A model generated the notes under the pieces. That model was not told where the DNA came from and ran no database searches. It was given only the letters and a program-made list of their open reading frames with translations. From contig JAOARX010000024.1 in NCBI GenBank assembly GCA_025210345.1, positions 62,001 to 126,000 on the forward strand: DNA of 64,000 nt, given 5' to 3'. Below, piece by piece: positions 34,545 through 44,122 of this stretch. Position numbers and translations under genes: made by a program. The DNA comes from Pelagimonas sp. GTDB lineage: Bacteria > Pseudomonadota > Alphaproteobacteria > Rhodobacterales > Rhodobacteraceae. Each line of letters begins with the position of its first letter. Position 1 is the first letter of the stretch.

Positions 34545-36464
34545 ATGCGGCTTTCGTCGATTGTCATCACGACCAGTGCATTTGTCACCGCCGGTGCCAT
34601 CAGCCTTGTCGCCGCCAAATTCGCAGTCGGTGCGATTGAACGGGCGTCGAAAACGGATGTTCTGGCCGAATTGGACAAAGAGGCCCTGACATGGGCAGAA
34701 ACCGATACCAATGGGCTTCAGGTTTTTCTGATCGGCACCGCCCCGGACGAAGCCGCGCGGTTCCGCGCCTTGTCGGTCGCAGGTCGCGTGGTGGATGCCA
34801 GCCGGGTGATTGACCAGATGCTGGTCGAAGAAGCCGAAGAGCTGGCGCCGCCGCATTTCTCGATCGAAATCCTGCGCAATGATGCGGGGGTTTCGGTGAT
34901 CGGGCTGGTGCCGGCCTCAACCGATCGCATGGCCCTGATTGCGCGTTTTCAAAATGCCGTCGGCGACACACAGGTCGCGGATCTGTTGGAAAGCTCGGAT
35001 TTCCCGGCCCCCGAAGGCTGGGACGCAGCGCTAGAGTTTGCAGCCAAGGCGCTCAAGGATCTGCCGCGCTCAAAGATCTCGGCAGACGCAGAACGCGTGG
35101 CCGTGACCGCCATGAGCGAAGGCATCCAGCACAAAAGCCACCTAGAGGCCACGCTGTCGCGGCGCAAACCTGAGGGCGTCGCGCTTGAGCTGAACATCTC
35201 GGCGCCGCGCCCGGTGATCTCGCCGTTTTCGCTGCGGTTCTTGATCGACGACAGCGGCACCCGCTTTGACGCCTGTTCCGCCGATACCGAGGCGGCAAGT
35301 GACAAGATCCTCAAGGCCGCGCGCCGCGCGGGACTTGCGGGTAAGGCCTCATGCACCCTGGGGCTGGGCACGCCCTCGCGCAATTGGGCCGAAGCGGTCG
35401 AAATGGCGATCGACAAGCTCTCTGAACTTGGCGGCGGGTCGGTCACCTTCAACAATGCCGACATCGCCTTGTTTGCGCTGGAGGGCACTGACGAAGCCCT
35501 GTTTGATCGCGTGGTTGGCGAGCTGGAAACACGTCTTCCGGATGTTTTTGCGCTTCAGGCCGTTTTGCCCAAACCCGTTGACCAAAGCGAACAAGGCCCG
35601 CCCGAATTCACCGCAAGCCTTGACGAAGACGGCAACGTCGAGCTGCGCGGCCGCCTGTCCAGCGACATCGCCCGGCAAACCGCCGACAGCTATGCCCGCG
35701 CGCGCTTTACGTCGAAATCCGTGACCACTGCGGCCCGGGTCGTGGACGGCCTGCCGATGGATTGGGCCACCCGCACCCTTGCCGGACTGGAAGCTCTGTC
35801 ATTTATCGCCCAGGGCTCTGTCACCGTGACCCCGGACAAGATCTCTGTATCCGGTGTCACCGGCAACCCGGACGCCACCGCCCAGATCACCGCCCTTTTG
35901 GCGTCGAAACTTGGCGAAGCCGAAATCATCGATATTCGCGTTACCTACGAAGAGCGGCTTGACCCGATTCTCGCTCTGCCCAGTCCCGAAGAATGCGAGA
36001 CGCTGATCGTCGAGATCATCGGAGACCGGAAAATCACCTTTGAACCCTCGTCCGCCACGCTCGATGCCTCGGCCGAGGACATTATGGACGAACTGGCCGA
36101 TCTTTTGAAGAAATGCGGTGATATTCCGCTTGAGATCGGCGGCCATACCGACAGCCAGGGCCGCGAAGAAATGAACGAAGCCCTCTCGCGGGATCGTGCA
36201 CAATCGGTTCTGGATGCGTTGCGTCAGCGCCGCGTGCCCACCCGATCCTACGTGGTGCAGGGGTATGGCGAAGTCCAGCCGATTGCCACCAATGACACCG
36301 AAGAGGGCCGCGAAGAAAACCGCCGCATCGCCTTTAAGCTGCTCAAACCCGAGGACACGGCCACCCCCGCGGATGAAACCGCGACGGACGCACAGACCCA
36401 AGAGCCCGGGCAGACATCGACAGAAAATCAGAACGGGGACAACACTCCCGCAGAAGGAAACTAA
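34545..36464 (+). CDS. OmpA-domain envelope protein with BON-like repeats
   Basis: 639 residues. N-terminal signal or anchor segment (about 1-24), a long central region with repeated small alpha/beta units resembling BON domains (about 45-500), and a C-terminal OmpA peptidoglycan-binding domain (about 500-605: ITFEPSSATLDASAEDIMDE, LEIGGHTDSQGREEMNEALS, RVPTRSYVVQGYGEVQPIAT). A Thr/Glu-rich tail follows. It probably links envelope and cell wall. The next small gene starts 1 base after its stop, so the two are co-translated. Confidence 0.85.
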   Translation: MRLSSIVITTSAFVTAGAISLVAAKFAVGAIERASKTDVLAELDKEALTWAETDTNGLQVFLIGTAPDEAARFRALSVAGRVVDASRVIDQMLVEEAEELAPPHFSIEILRNDAGVSVIGLVPASTDRMALIARFQNAVGDTQVADLLESSDFPAPEGWDAALEFAAKALKDLPRSKISADAERVAVTAMSEGIQHKSHLEATLSRRKPEGVALELNISAPRPVISPFSLRFLIDDSGTRFDACSADTEAASDKILKAARRAGLAGKASCTLGLGTPSRNWAEAVEMAIDKLSELGGGSVTFNNADIALFALEGTDEALFDRVVGELETRLPDVFALQAVLPKPVDQSEQGPPEFTASLDEDGNVELRGRLSSDIARQTADSYARARFTSKSVTTAARVVDGLPMDWATRTLAGLEALSFIAQGSVTVTPDKISVSGVTGNPDATAQITALLASKLGEAEIIDIRVTYEERLDPILALPSPEECETLIVEIIGDRKITFEPSSATLDASAEDIMDELADLLKKCGDIPLEIGGHTDSQGREEMNEALSRDRAQSVLDALRQRRVPTRSYVVQGYGEVQPIATNDTEEGREENRRIAFKLLKPEDTATPADETATDAQTQEPGQTSTENQNGDNTPAEGN

Positions 36465-36465
36465 G

Positions 36466-36795
36466 ATGGACAGATCGCAATTCATCATTGTCACGGCCAT
36501 CATTCTCTTTGTGGCCTTTTGCCTTGGCTGGTTCGCCCATTGGCTGGTCCATCGCTTTCGTCGCGTCAGCCAGGCCGACATGGATCAGCTCGAACGCATG
36601 AGCCAGGAACTGCACGAAGCCGAAGAGACCCGCGATCAGGCGATCACCTATCTTCAACAGCGTGAGGCCGAGTTGACCAATCAACTGGCCCAGACCGAAG
36701 CCGAGCTCTCCGCCGCCATGGATGGCCTGCGCGAAGCCCGTCAAGAGGCCGAGGAGATGCGCGTTTACGTCGAGCGCCTGCAAGGTCATCAATAA
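36466..36795 (+). CDS. small membrane protein with coiled coil
   Basis: 109 residues: one N-terminal membrane segment (about 6-25, FIIVTAIILFVAFCLGWFAH) followed by a long charged helix with heptads (about 37-107, MDQLERMSQELHEAEETRDQ and repeats rich in Glu, Ala, Gln), so probably a membrane-tethered coiled coil. It starts 1 base after the OmpA-domain gene with a GAAGGAA site inside that gene's end. Function unknown; likely works with the OmpA-domain protein. Confidence 0.8.
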   Translation: MDRSQFIIVTAIILFVAFCLGWFAHWLVHRFRRVSQADMDQLERMSQELHEAEETRDQAITYLQQREAELTNQLAQTEAELSAAMDGLREARQEAEEMRVYVERLQGHQ

Positions 36796-36856
36796 ACTGT
36801 CACGTAACTCTCTCACACACGCCCCTTAAGTGCGGCCAAAACCAACAGGAGCCCGC

Positions 36857-37729
36857 ATGTCCCAGATCGTTTCTTCTCTGGCCGAGATTTCAGACCGCTA
36901 CGACGCATTGTTTGTTGATCTATGGGGCTGCGTCCATAATGGCGTACGGGCCTATCCTGACGCTGTCGATGCGCTGATTGCCTATCGCAACCGGGGTGGC
37001 ATCGTGATCTTGGTCACCAACTCGCCGCGCCCCCGCGCCAGCGTGGAAATTCAGCTCGAGGGGTTTGGCGTTCCCAAAGCGGCCTATGACAGCATCGCAA
37101 CCTCTGGCGATTCCGCGCGCGCAGCCATGTTCCAGGGCGCCGTCGGGCAAAAAGTCTGGTTTATCGGCGGCGAAGAGGGAACCGCGTTTTTCGAACCCCT
37201 CTCGATCCTTGAAAACCCGGTCAACATCCAGAAAACCAGCCTAGAAGAGGCCGAAGGCATCGTTTGCTGCGGCCCCTTTGATCCGCTCGAAGACCCATCC
37301 GTCTATCGCGGTCAGTTCCTCTTGGCCAAGCAGAACGGGCTCAAGCTGTTGTGCGCCAACCCCGATATCATCGTCGATCGCGGAGAGGTGCGTGAATGGT
37401 GCGCGGGGGCGCTTGCGAAACTTTATACCGAAATGGGCGGTGAAAGCCTCTATTTCGGCAAACCCCATCCTCCGATCTATGATCTGGCGCGCCGCCGTCT
37501 GGCCGCGATTAAACCGGGTATCGCGGATGAAATGATACTGGCAATCGGTGATGGACCGCACACGGATATTTCCGGCGCAATGGGCGAAGATATTGATTCC
37601 CTCTTTATCACCGGCGGTCTCGCAAAATCCGAGACCCAGACCGAACAACAACCGGATCTAGCGGCGCTAAGTGCCTACCTTCAAAAAGAAAGCTGCGCGC
37701 CGACCTATGCGATAGGCTATCTGAGGTAA
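36857..37729 (+). CDS. HAD-IIA family hydrolase (TIGR01459-type)
   Basis: 290 residues. HAD motifs: nucleophile Asp in ALFVDLWGCVHNG, threonine motif ILVTNSPRP, KPHPPIYDLARR (Lys) and the acidic motif IGDGPHTDISGAMGEDIDSL. This class of cap-IIA phosphatases acts on sugar phosphates or nucleotides; the exact substrate of the alphaproteobacterial subgroup is not known. AGGAG precedes ATG 36857. Confidence 0.88.
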   Translation: MSQIVSSLAEISDRYDALFVDLWGCVHNGVRAYPDAVDALIAYRNRGGIVILVTNSPRPRASVEIQLEGFGVPKAAYDSIATSGDSARAAMFQGAVGQKVWFIGGEEGTAFFEPLSILENPVNIQKTSLEEAEGIVCCGPFDPLEDPSVYRGQFLLAKQNGLKLLCANPDIIVDRGEVREWCAGALAKLYTEMGGESLYFGKPHPPIYDLARRRLAAIKPGIADEMILAIGDGPHTDISGAMGEDIDSLFITGGLAKSETQTEQQPDLAALSAYLQKESCAPTYAIGYLR

Positions 37730-37831
37730 CCGCCTTTCTGCTTGATTTTTCTGCAACTGCAAAGTAACAATGTTACGAAACCTATCCGCTTGGCGTTTCA
37801 TAATTACCCAAGCTTTCAACCGAGGGACGTA

Positions 37832-38275
37832 ATGTTGGACAATCTGCCGCGCGGAACGATTTGCATCGAAGACATCGAAATGGGCATGTCACGGTACCTG
37901 CGCAAGCAGGTGACCGACAAGGACATCGAAATGTTCGCTGAGGTTTCGACCGATCGCAACCCGGTGCATCTGGACGATGAATATGCCAATGACACCATCT
38001 TTGAGGGTCGCATCGCCCACGGCATGCTCACCGCCGGGCTGATTTCAGCGGTGATCGGGGAACAGCTTCCGGGTCACGGAACGGTCTACATGGGCCAGAC
38101 GCTCAAGTTTCTCGCCCCTGTTCGTCCCGGTGACATGGTTTACGCAGAGGTCAAAGTGGTCGATATCGATCATGCCAAACGCCGTGTAACCCTGGATTGC
38201 CACTGTTCGGTTGACGGCAAAAAGGTCTTGATCGGCGAAGCCAAAGTCCTCGCCCCGTCCCGCAAGTTCGACTAG
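37832..38275 (+). CDS. MaoC-family (R)-specific enoyl-CoA hydratase
   Basis: 147 residues, single hot-dog domain. The hydratase-2 motif is AEVSTDRNPVHLDDEYAN, with catalytic Asp and His, followed by RIAHGMLTAGLISAVIG. Single-domain MaoC proteins such as PhaJ hydrate trans-2-enoyl-CoA to (R)-3-hydroxyacyl-CoA. GAGGGA precedes ATG 37832. Monocistronic. Confidence 0.9.
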   Translation: MLDNLPRGTICIEDIEMGMSRYLRKQVTDKDIEMFAEVSTDRNPVHLDDEYANDTIFEGRIAHGMLTAGLISAVIGEQLPGHGTVYMGQTLKFLAPVRPGDMVYAEVKVVDIDHAKRRVTLDCHCSVDGKKVLIGEAKVLAPSRKFD

Positions 38276-38347
38276 GTCGCCATCTGGGATCGCACGGGTG
38301 GGCGGGGCGAATTTGTCAAAAGAGCTCCGCGCCCCGATGCGTCCATG

Positions 38348-39385
38348 TCAGCAGTTTTCGACGCGAAACCCATCTGGGATCGCATCGCGCCCATCCAAGA
38401 CAAGATCCGCCATCACCTGCCCCACCTTGGGCGCCATGCCAAACCCGATCTTGAACCCCCCGTTTGCCACGAAATGCCCGGGCCGATCCGGCCACGCCCC
38501 CAATATCGGGGCACGGCTGCGCGCGCGGGGCCGCACCCCGGCCCATCGCTCCAGAACCGGCGCGTCGCGCAACACCGGCAGCGCCATGCGCGCCTTTTCG
38601 ATCAAGGTTTCAAGCTGATCATCGGTTGCCGCCGGATCCTCGAACGCCCGCTCTGAGGTCGATCCGATCGCCACGGTCCCATCCGCATGCGGTACAATAT
38701 GCAATGTGTCGACAAAAAGTTGCGGCGCATTTTCAGCAGGGTACCCCATCAACGCCGCCTGCCCCTTCACCCCATCCCCGATCTTGCGCCCCATCTGCTC
38801 CGACATCTGGCGCAGGCCAAGCCACCCGGTTGCCCAGACCACCTGCCCCTGATCCGCAGCCTCTTCGACGATCTCCGCCCCTTTGGCGCGCAAAGCCGAA
38901 ACCAAGGCGGCGCAGGCCTGTCGCGGATGCATCCGAGCGGTCAGCGTATCGCGGATCAATAGGCCCGTGGGGCTTGCAGGGGCAAAATCCCCCACCTCGT
39001 CACGCGACACGATTTCCCAACACGCCTTCCCCTGCCAAAGCACCCGCGCCCCCTGCGCCCGCTGCTTTGCAAGATCCAACGCATGATCATCCGCAATCGG
39101 TTGCAACCGGCCCGTACGCCCATATCCGGGCGATGTCCCACCGGCCTCATGGATTTCGGCCCAAAAGGCGTCTGCCATGATCAGGCTTTCGAATTGAAAG
39201 GCTTTCTTGGGGTTCCAGTTTTCCGGAACATGTGGCGCAAGCGCCCCGACCAATCCGCCAGACGATCCCGCCCCCGGCCCATAGGGATCAACCACACGCA
39301 CGCGGGCGCCTCGTTGCACACAGCCCCAGGCCACGGATAACCCAAAGGCCCCAGCCCCACGAACCGTCACATCCACACTTGCCAT
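38348..39385 (-). CDS. FAD-dependent oxidoreductase, stand-alone MnmC C-domain-like
   Basis: 345 residues, DAO superfamily. FAD-binding loop VRGAGAFGLSVAWGCVQRG at the N-terminus, GAGSSGGLVGALAPHVPE as the second flavin contact and the C-terminal GHFVANGGFKIGFGMAP. It is divergent from mnmD, and in bifunctional MnmC a methyltransferase and a FAD domain are fused; this pair looks like the two halves as separate genes. If so, it converts cmnm5U34 of tRNA to nm5U34. A glycine-oxidase-like role is the alternative. Confidence 0.75.
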   Translation of the reverse strand: MASVDVTVRGAGAFGLSVAWGCVQRGARVRVVDPYGPGAGSSGGLVGALAPHVPENWNPKKAFQFESLIMADAFWAEIHEAGGTSPGYGRTGRLQPIADDHALDLAKQRAQGARVLWQGKACWEIVSRDEVGDFAPASPTGLLIRDTLTARMHPRQACAALVSALRAKGAEIVEEAADQGQVVWATGWLGLRQMSEQMGRKIGDGVKGQAALMGYPAENAPQLFVDTLHIVPHADGTVAIGSTSERAFEDPAATDDQLETLIEKARMALPVLRDAPVLERWAGVRPRARSRAPILGAWPDRPGHFVANGGFKIGFGMAPKVGQVMADLVLDGRDAIPDGFRVENC

Positions 39386-39433
39386 CCTTGCCCCCTGACG
39401 TCACAACGCGTTCACCTTCTAAGGAGTTTCGCG

Positions 39434-40126
39434 ATGGCCGACCAGAGCCTTGAATGGCGCGAGACCGTTCCCGTCTCGCTGCGTTTTGATGATCCCTATT
39501 ATTCGCTGGAAAACGGTCTGGCGGAAACACGGCATGTGTTTCTACAGGGCAATGACCTGCCTGCCCGGTTTTGCGACGGTTTTCACATCGCTGAACTGGG
39601 GTTTGGGACGGGGCTCAATCTTTTGGCGACGCTGCAGATGTGGCGCGCAGCCCGCATTCCCGGCCAGCTGCGGTTCACCACCTTCGAGGCCTTCCCCCTG
39701 AGCGGACCAGATATGGAACGCGCCCAGGCGGGTTTTCCTGCGCTGACCGAGATCGCGCGCGAACTCGCCCCGTTTTGGAACAAAAACGCACAGCGGTTTT
39801 CGCTGCCAGACCTGTCGTTTCGGATGATCACAGGGGATGCCCGCGAAACGCTTCCACTTTGGGGCGCCAAGGCCGATGCGTGGTTTCTGGACGGGTTTTC
39901 CCCCGCCAAGAATCCTGAACTCTGGTCCGAAGACCTGATGGGACAAGTCGCAGCCCATACGGCTCCCACCGGCACCATAGCCACCTATACCGCCGCAGGC
40001 CATGTGCGACGCACGCTTGCCGCCCATGGGCTAGAGGTCACGCGAATCCCCGGATACGGTCGGAAAAGACATATGACGACCGCCCGTTGGCCGCAAACCA
40101 CGGGCCCAGCCGAAAGCACGAAATGA
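39434..40126 (+). CDS. mnmD: tRNA 5-methylaminomethyl-2-thiouridine methyltransferase MnmD
   Basis: 230 residues, stand-alone MnmD methyltransferase domain. SAM-binding motif ELGFGTGLNLLATL and the DUF752/MnmD motif WFLDGFSPAKNPELWSEDLM, then GYGRKRHMTTAR. It methylates nm5U34 to mnm5U34 in tRNA. AAGGAG precedes ATG 39434. Divergent from the FAD-dependent partner (48 bases apart) and overlapping the transporter gene downstream by 4 bases. Confidence 0.92.
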   Translation: MADQSLEWRETVPVSLRFDDPYYSLENGLAETRHVFLQGNDLPARFCDGFHIAELGFGTGLNLLATLQMWRAARIPGQLRFTTFEAFPLSGPDMERAQAGFPALTEIARELAPFWNKNAQRFSLPDLSFRMITGDARETLPLWGAKADAWFLDGFSPAKNPELWSEDLMGQVAAHTAPTGTIATYTAAGHVRRTLAAHGLEVTRIPGYGRKRHMTTARWPQTTGPAESTK

Positions 40127-40995
40127 CTCAACAAAACAACAAGATCGGCATCTGGCTTATGGTGCTGACGACGCTGATCTTTGCGTTGCAGGATGGGATG
40201 TCACGGCATCTGGCCGATGCCTATAATTCCATGATGGTGGTTATGATCCGCTACTGGTTTTTCGCGGCGTTTGTCGTGGCCCTAGCCGCCCGGCAACCCG
40301 GCGGTCTGCGCAAGGCAGTCAAAAGCCAGCGTCCCGGCCTGCAAATCCTGCGGGGCGCGTTGCTGGCCATTGAGATCATCGTCGCGATCATCGCTTTTGT
40401 CCTGTTGGGGCTAATCGAAAGCCACGCCGTCTTTGCGGTTTACCCCCTTTTGATCGCTGCCCTGTCCGGTCCGGTCTTGGGGGAACAGGTCGGCTGGCGG
40501 CGCTGGGTCGCGATCGGCGTGGGCTTTGTGGGCATGTTGATCATTCTCAACCCGTCCTCGGGCGTGTTTTCTTTGAATGCGCTGGTACCCTTTATCTCCG
40601 CGCTGATGTTCGCCGTCTACGGCTTGATGACGCGCTACATGGCGCAGCGTGACGGTGGGAACACCTCGTTCTTTTATACCGGGGTTGCGGGCATGGTTGT
40701 TTCGACACTGGTGGGGATATGGTTTTGGGAACCCATGAGCCGCCCCGACTGGATCTGGATGCTGGTTCTCAGTGTTTCTGGGGTCGCGGGCCATTTCACC
40801 CTGATCAAATGCTATGACTATGCCGAAGCCAGCGCGGTTCAGCCCTTTGCCTATCTGCATCTGGTCTGGGCCAGCGGGTTGGGGATCTTTTTGTTCGGGG
40901 AAACCCTGAAATTGAACGTCGCCTTTGGCGCGGCCATCATCGTCAGTGCGGGCTTGTTCACACTGTGGCGCGCCCGCCTTAGCGACGAGTCCTAG
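40123..40995 (+). CDS. EamA-family (DMT) transporter
   Basis: 290 residues with ten hydrophobic segments in two EamA halves (starting IGIWLMVLTTLIFALQDGMS; second half from FFYTGVAGMVVSTLVGIWFW). Substrate unknown. It starts at ATG overlapping the mnmD stop (ATGA), so the two are translationally coupled even though the functions look unrelated. Confidence 0.88.
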   Translation: MTQQNNKIGIWLMVLTTLIFALQDGMSRHLADAYNSMMVVMIRYWFFAAFVVALAARQPGGLRKAVKSQRPGLQILRGALLAIEIIVAIIAFVLLGLIESHAVFAVYPLLIAALSGPVLGEQVGWRRWVAIGVGFVGMLIILNPSSGVFSLNALVPFISALMFAVYGLMTRYMAQRDGGNTSFFYTGVAGMVVSTLVGIWFWEPMSRPDWIWMLVLSVSGVAGHFTLIKCYDYAEASAVQPFAYLHLVWASGLGIFLFGETLKLNVAFGAAIIVSAGLFTLWRARLSDES

Positions 40996-41019
40996 GGCCA
41001 GGCCCCATTCATCCTGCGC

Positions 41020-42966
41020 CTAGCGCCGCGTCATCGTCGCCCCGACCAATTCCTTGCTGAACGGCACCGGATGGGGATTTTTCCCCAAGCGCGCGCGATA
41101 AACCGGCAGGCTTTCGGTGACTCGCATCACATAGTTGCGCGTTTCATCAAAGGGGATGTGTTCAATCCAATCGACGACATCCACCTTGCCCTTTCGCGGA
41201 TCGCCAAACTGCGCCATCCATTTATCCGGCCTGGATGGTCCAGCGTTGTAACCCGCTGACATCATGACAGGATTTGCGCCAAACCGATCTGACAGCTCGG
41301 CCAGATAGCTCGACCCCAAGGTCGCGTTATAGGCCGGATCGCTCAGCAGTTTGTCTTTGCCATAGCTCAGCCCCAGCTTGCCCGAGACCTCTTTTGCGGT
41401 GCGCGGCATCAGCTGCATCAATCCACGCGCCCCGGCACCCGAAATCACCTTGGGGTCAAATTCTGATTCGCGACGCGAAATGGCCAGCACCAATTCGGTC
41501 GGAACCGGAAAGTCCGTCGCGACGAGATCGGGATGCAAAGCATAGTACACACTATGTATTTCAAGACTTTCCTGCGCCGCGCGCTTGCCCAGCATCACCT
41601 GAATATGGGGGCGCTTCATTTCGATCAGCATCGCCCCCAAACGCCCCTTGTCTTGTGGGCTCAATCCTTCGGACAAATGCGTCAGGAAGCGTTCAGCCAG
41701 ATCCAACTCGCCCACTTGCAACAGCAAAATCGCGGCACGGAACACGCTAGACCGGGTGAATTCAGCGTCCCGCCAATCACCATAATCCTCTGCCCCGGCC
41801 AGCGCCGGATCCGGCCCCACCCCGGCCTTTTCAGCGGCAAGCAACCCGTAGAACGACGTCTGGTACTTTGCACCCTGCTGATACGCGGCCCGGGCTGCAT
41901 CCGCATTCCCCAAGGCCTCATGGGCGCGGCCTTGCCAATACCCGGCACGCCCCAGCGAGATCGGTGTCCAGACGGCGCCACGGAAACGTTCAAAATGCTC
42001 AAGCGCCACATCCGGGCGGTCCAGAAACCGCAGCGCGAGATACCCGGACAGCCATTCGAGATCCGCGAAATCGCTGCCCTTTGTCAGCCAATGCTGCGAC
42101 GCCATCCGATAGGCGCGCACGTGATTGCCCGCGCGCATTTCACGACGCACGAGATCACGCCGAGGCCGCGCCCAATAGCTGGCCTCGCCCAACGATTTGG
42201 CGGTGGCGGACCGCTCAAGCAACATTTCACCCGCGTCTTTGTGCCGCCCCTTGCGATACCGCCAATAGAACCGCTCATAGGCCAGCCCCGGATGGTCACG
42301 CAGAGCATCCGGAACCTTTTCGATCAGACGATCCACACCCGCGGCCCGCGCCCGCAGCGCCAGCCGCGCCTCTGCCAGGGCCTGCCAATCTTCACTGACC
42401 AAAGGCACCATCGCGCTGGCATTTTTGCGCCAACCTTTCCAAAGCGCCATATCAAGACGCGCGCGATCATGCGGTTTGATCACCGCGCCCCACTCCTTGC
42501 GAAAGGCGCTGCGCTCATCCGCGGACAATGCCAGATCAGACCAAGCGGCGATCACAACCTTTTCCGCCAGCGCCTTGTTCCCCTTGGATAAATGCGCCCG
42601 TGCCAGAGACATCGCCCCAGTGCCCGTGCGCGGCGTATAGCCCTGATAAAAGGCCAAAACCGCATCGTGACGGGCCTCGGCCATGGCGATTTCCACGTTT
42701 TCCTTCAGATACGGCAGGCCTGGCCAATCGGGATTGCGCGCCAGAAATTCCTGCGCCAAGGCTGCGTCGCCATTTCCAGCGCGCAGGTAATGCCACAAAA
42801 TCAGATCAACTGATTCCCGCCCATCCATGCGCGCATCTATACGGGCCGCCGCCCAGTTTCCTTCGCGCATGGCTTGCATGGCTTTCAACAAACCCTGCCC
42901 TGTCCCCTGCGCCGCTGCGGCAAAGGGGATGCAGAGGATGAATAACAACGTGGCCAATCTCGACAT
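41020..42966 (-). CDS. soluble lytic murein transglycosylase-like protein
   Basis: 648 residues. Signal peptide (SRLATLLFILCIPFAAAAQG), a long alpha-superhelical region (about 25-480), then the SLT catalytic domain (about 490-620): catalytic Glu in SRRESEFDPKVIS, then GARGLMQLMPRTA and MSAGYNAGPSRPDKW. It cleaves peptidoglycan glycan strands to 1,6-anhydromuropeptides in the periplasm, as E. coli Slt70 does. Start at ATG 42966 fits the signal peptide. Divergent from dapA. Confidence 0.92.
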   Translation of the reverse strand: MSRLATLLFILCIPFAAAAQGTGQGLLKAMQAMREGNWAAARIDARMDGRESVDLILWHYLRAGNGDAALAQEFLARNPDWPGLPYLKENVEIAMAEARHDAVLAFYQGYTPRTGTGAMSLARAHLSKGNKALAEKVVIAAWSDLALSADERSAFRKEWGAVIKPHDRARLDMALWKGWRKNASAMVPLVSEDWQALAEARLALRARAAGVDRLIEKVPDALRDHPGLAYERFYWRYRKGRHKDAGEMLLERSATAKSLGEASYWARPRRDLVRREMRAGNHVRAYRMASQHWLTKGSDFADLEWLSGYLALRFLDRPDVALEHFERFRGAVWTPISLGRAGYWQGRAHEALGNADAARAAYQQGAKYQTSFYGLLAAEKAGVGPDPALAGAEDYGDWRDAEFTRSSVFRAAILLLQVGELDLAERFLTHLSEGLSPQDKGRLGAMLIEMKRPHIQVMLGKRAAQESLEIHSVYYALHPDLVATDFPVPTELVLAISRRESEFDPKVISGAGARGLMQLMPRTAKEVSGKLGLSYGKDKLLSDPAYNATLGSSYLAELSDRFGANPVMMSAGYNAGPSRPDKWMAQFGDPRKGKVDVVDWIEHIPFDETRNYVMRVTESLPVYRARLGKNPHPVPFSKELVGATMTRR

Positions 42967-43112
42967 GTTCTTGCATTTTCCGATCTGAACGGGGATAGAC
43001 CCGTTAACGGAGGATAGCTCGGCCTCGTGAGGCTTCAACTCACATTCTGGCCAGTGCCACAAGTTGGCGGTTTTCCTCCGGCCATGACGAAGAGAAACGA
43101 AAGGAGCGTGTC

Positions 43113-43985
43113 ATGTTCAAAGGATCAATGCCTGCACTGGTTACGCCGTTTAAGAACGGCTCAGTGGATTTTGATACGCTCAAACACCTGGTTGATTGGC
43201 AAATTGATCAGGGCAGTCACGGTCTGGTGCCCGTCGGCACCACCGGCGAAAGCCCGACCCTGACCCACGACGAACACGAAGCGGTGATTGAAACCGTGGT
43301 GCGCCAAACGGCGGGCCGCGTGCCCGTGATTGCCGGGGCGGGATCGAACAACACCGCCGAAACCATCCGCTTTATGCAGCATGCGAAATCTGTCGGTGCC
43401 GATGGCGCGCTGGTGGTGACGCCCTATTACAACAAACCCACTCAGGCGGGTTTGATGGCGCATTTCCAAGCCGCGCATGACAGCGCGGAGCTGCCCATCG
43501 TGATCTACAACATTCCCGGCCGTTCGGTGGTGGATATGTCGCCGGACACCATGGGCGAACTGGCCAAACTGCCCCGCATCGTCGGCGTCAAGGACGCGAC
43601 CGGTGATCTGGCCCGCGTCTGTGCCCAGCGCATGACCTGCGGCGCCGATTTCGCCCAGATCTCAGGCGAAGACGCCACCGCGCATGGGTTCAACGCCCAA
43701 GGCGGAGTTGGCTGTATTTCGGTTACCGCAAACGTGGCCCCGGCGCTCTGCGCCCAACTGCAAGAGGCCTGCCTGGCCGGAGACTATGCCAAAGCGCTTG
43801 AGGTTCAGGACAAACTGATGCCCCTGCACAATGCCATCTTCACCGAGCCCGGCCTGTGTGGCGCCAAATATGCCATGTCCAAACTGGGGCTGTGCGAGAA
43901 CGAAGTGCGCCTGCCGCTGCTGCCCGTCACCGACGCCACCGCAGCCAAGCTGGACGCAGCGCTGGCCCATGCGGGCCTGCTCTGA
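43113..43985 (+). CDS. dapA: 4-hydroxy-tetrahydrodipicolinate synthase
   Basis: 290 residues, complete Dap[13 protein letters not shown] holds the catalytic threonines, [11 protein letters not shown] the tyrosine, [10 protein letters not shown] the proton-relay Tyr, and [10 protein letters not shown] the Schiff-base lysine. It condenses pyruvate with aspartate semialdehyde in lysine and diaminopimelate synthesis; dapB, the next step, lies at 53567. AAAGGAG precedes ATG 43113 and a terminator follows. Confidence 0.97.
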   Translation: MFKGSMPALVTPFKNGSVDFDTLKHLVDWQIDQGSHGLVPVGTTGESPTLTHDEHEAVIETVVRQTAGRVPVIAGAGSNNTAETIRFMQHAKSVGADGALVVTPYYNKPTQAGLMAHFQAAHDSAELPIVIYNIPGRSVVDMSPDTMGELAKLPRIVGVKDATGDLARVCAQRMTCGADFAQISGEDATAHGFNAQGGVGCISVTANVAPALCAQLQEACLAGDYAKALEVQDKLMPLHNAIFTEPGLCGAKYAMSKLGLCENEVRLPLLPVTDATAAKLDAALAHAGLL

Positions 43986-44012
43986 CAGCACTTCGGATTG
44001 CAAAAACAAACC

Positions 44013-44039
44013 AGGGCGGGTTTCTTCCCCGCCCTTTTT
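44013..44039 (+). terminator. rho-independent terminator after dapA
   Basis: AGGGCGGG (44013-44020) pairs with CCCGCCCT (44028-44035) around TTTCTTC, followed by a run of T residues. Confidence 0.9.
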
Positions 44040-44122
44040 CTTTGCCTGTTTCTTTGGGTCACAAATATCCTCGGGGGAGCGCGAGGGGGCAGACAGCCCC
44101 CTCGCTCCGACGCCAGAGGCGA

